Of a stretch of DNA of 7,977 bases, positions 6,487-7,977 are shown in pieces (the stretch's first letter is position 1; the number at the start of each line of letters is the position of its first letter). A program made the translations under genes and the position numbers. The notes under the pieces were generated by a model. It saw only the letters and a program-made list of their open reading frames with translations. It ran no database searches and was not told the DNA's origin. The stretch comes from an uncultured Arcobacter sp. (GTDB lineage: Bacteria; Campylobacterota; Campylobacteria; Campylobacterales; Arcobacteraceae). The stretch is taken from NCBI GenBank assembly GCA_913062735.1, contig CAJXWI010000098.1, positions 1 to 7,977 of the forward strand. Reading direction: 5' to 3'.

Positions 6487-7977
6487 ATGTGTGGAATTTT
6501 AGGTTTTAATTTTACCTCTTCTTCTCTAAAAGAGGCTATCACTCATATTAAGAGTAGGGGGCCTGATAATACGGGTGAATCTATATATGAAAACAATACT
6601 TTTGCGCATACCCGCTTAGCTATTATTGACTTAGATAATGAAGCAAATCAACCCATGCTTTTTGATGATTTAATTCTTGTTTTTAATGGAGAGATATACA
6701 ATTATAAAGAATTAATTCTTGAAGAAAATCTTAACTGTATTACGAGCTCTGATTCAGAAGTGATAATTCGTTTATATCAGAAATACGGAATAGATTTTTT
6801 AAATAAATTAAATGGTATGTTCTCTTTTTGTTTATTTGACAAAACATCAAATAAATATTTTTGCGCACGTGATCGTTATGGAAAAAAACCATTTTTTTAT
6901 TACCTAAAAGAGGGACAGTTTATTTTTTCATCCTCACTTAAGTCTATACTTGCTTTATTAGCTAAAAAACCAAAATTAAATAAGATTGCCTTAGCTCAAT
7001 ACCTACAATATTTTGTTCCTTTAGGCGAGAATACTTTTTATCAAGATATTAAAAAATTAGAAGCATCTTCTTTTTTAGTATATGAAAATATCAATAACAA
7101 TTGCACTGTAAAAAAATATTACAAAATCAATACCTATAAACGATATAAAGATGAAGATGAAGCTTTAAAAGGCATTGAAGATGAGTTAATTAAAGCTGTT
7201 GATAGACGATTAGTTGGTGATGTCGAAGTAGGTTCCTTATTAAGTGGTGGGATTGATAGTTCTTTAATTTCATCCTTATACACCAAAATATCAGGCAAAA
7301 AGATACACACTTTTTCTGTCGGATACAAAGAATATAAAAACTATGATGAATTAGAATATGCGAAAACGGCTGCTTCACATATTGGCTCAGAGCACCATCC
7401 TTTAGAAATAGGGCAAAAAGACTTTATAGATTCATTAGAAGAGGTATTTGAAGCTTTAGAAGAGCCTCATGCTGATGCTGCTGCTATTCCTTTATATCAT
7501 TTAACTAAAAAGATTAATAAGATGGGAATTAAAACGGTTTTAAGTGGAGAGGGCAGTGATGAACTGTTTTTAGGTTATGATAATTATGCAAAGTTTCTTA
7601 AGTATTACGAGTTTCAAGAGAGTTTGAAAATAGGTCAGAACGAATTTTTAAATTCCATTATTTCTGCTTTGCAAAACAATACAAAAGAGAGTGAGTACTT
7701 AAGACGAATAGTTAAAAAAGAAACCTTGTACAATAGTTTTGGTGAGATATATACAGATATTCAAATCAAACGATTGTTTGTTAAAAGACCTACTTATAAA
7801 AAAGATAAACCGAAGAGTGACCCCGTTGATTGGATGTCTTATGCTGATATGAAAGTCTGGTTAGGACAAGCACTTTTATCAAAAGTTGATAAAATTTCAA
7901 TGGCTAACTCGCTTGAGGTTAGAACTCCTTTTTTAGATGTAAATTTGGTAAATTATGTTTTTGCGATTGATTCTAAA
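6487..7977 (+). CDS. asnB: Glutamine-hydrolysing asparagine synthase, 3' end cut off
   Basis: This class II amidotransferase would make asparagine from aspartate, ATP and glutamine. The frame is open for 497 codons to the right edge; the family is usually around 600 residues, so roughly 100 are missing. The N-terminal glutaminase domain has catalytic Cys2, exposed after Met removal, RGPD (24-27), Arg43, NGEIYNY (67-73) and SSDSE (87-91). The synthetase domain has the PP-loop SGGIDSS (253-259), SGEGSDELF (353-361) and LLSKVDKISMANSLE (463-477) with RTPFLD. This last motif matches the Bacillus AsnB/AsnO type rather than E. coli AsnB. Relatives of this type also occur in cell-surface polysaccharide clusters, where they may amidate sugar acids, so a surface role is possible. 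There is no ribosome site; ATG follows the permease stop with no gap, implying translational coupling. Confidence 0.9.
   Translation, partial: MCGILGFNFTSSSLKEAITHIKSRGPDNTGESIYENNTFAHTRLAIIDLDNEANQPMLFDDLILVFNGEIYNYKELILEENLNCITSSDSEVIIRLYQKYGIDFLNKLNGMFSFCLFDKTSNKYFCARDRYGKKPFFYYLKEGQFIFSSSLKSILALLAKKPKLNKIALAQYLQYFVPLGENTFYQDIKKLEASSFLVYENINNNCTVKKYYKINTYKRYKDEDEALKGIEDELIKAVDRRLVGDVEVGSLLSGGIDSSLISSLYTKISGKKIHTFSVGYKEYKNYDELEYAKTAASHIGSEHHPLEIGQKDFIDSLEEVFEALEEPHADAAAIPLYHLTKKINKMGIKTVLSGEGSDELFLGYDNYAKFLKYYEFQESLKIGQNEFLNSIISALQNNTKESEYLRRIVKKETLYNSFGEIYTDIQIKRLFVKRPTYKKDKPKSDPVDWMSYADMKVWLGQALLSKVDKISMANSLEVRTPFLDVNLVNYVFAIDSK

Noticed and set aside
7134..7378. Two overlapping minus-strand frames within asnB
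   Set aside because: They lie opposite the conserved PP-loop region of a clear asparagine synthase and have no recognisable features.

Overview
The window is AT-rich, tightly packed and entirely plus-strand. Its low GC, A/T-ending codons, TTG starts with AAGG-type ribosome sites and -10-only promoters point to Campylobacterota, most like the Arcobacter group. This placement is an inference from style and gene content; no rRNA or other marker gene is present.

Layout: (1) 1-169, a leader with a candidate promoter. (2) 170-1990, accB-accC, encoding the biotin carrier protein and biotin carboxylase of acetyl-CoA carboxylase (first step of fatty-acid synthesis), closed by a strong hairpin terminator at 1987-2014. 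(3) 2015-2187, a promoter and leader with a predicted hairpin, then 2188-3675, a DEAD-box RNA helicase with an Arg/Gly/Ser-rich repetitive tail. A weak terminator hairpin overlaps its stop codon. (4) 3676-3930, an intergenic stretch whose last part carries a TATAAT box and, just upstream, a perfect 11-base tandem repeat (3844-3865). (5) 3931-7977, a likely three-gene transcription unit: a PiT-family inorganic phosphate transporter (TTG start), an AEC-family membrane permease, and a glutamine-dependent asparagine synthase. The synthase start codon directly follows the permease stop codon, and the gene runs off the right edge.

The first two units are housekeeping: lipid precursor synthesis and RNA remodelling. 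The third combines phosphate uptake, a permease of unknown substrate and an amidotransferase. No known pathway joins these three, so their co-transcription is inferred from spacing alone. I see no mobile element, CRISPR array, tRNA, rRNA or defence system, and nothing that amounts to a new multi-gene system. The most useful leads are regulatory: the 11-base repeat in front of the phosphate transporter, the structured helicase leader, and the zero-gap permease/asparagine synthase junction.
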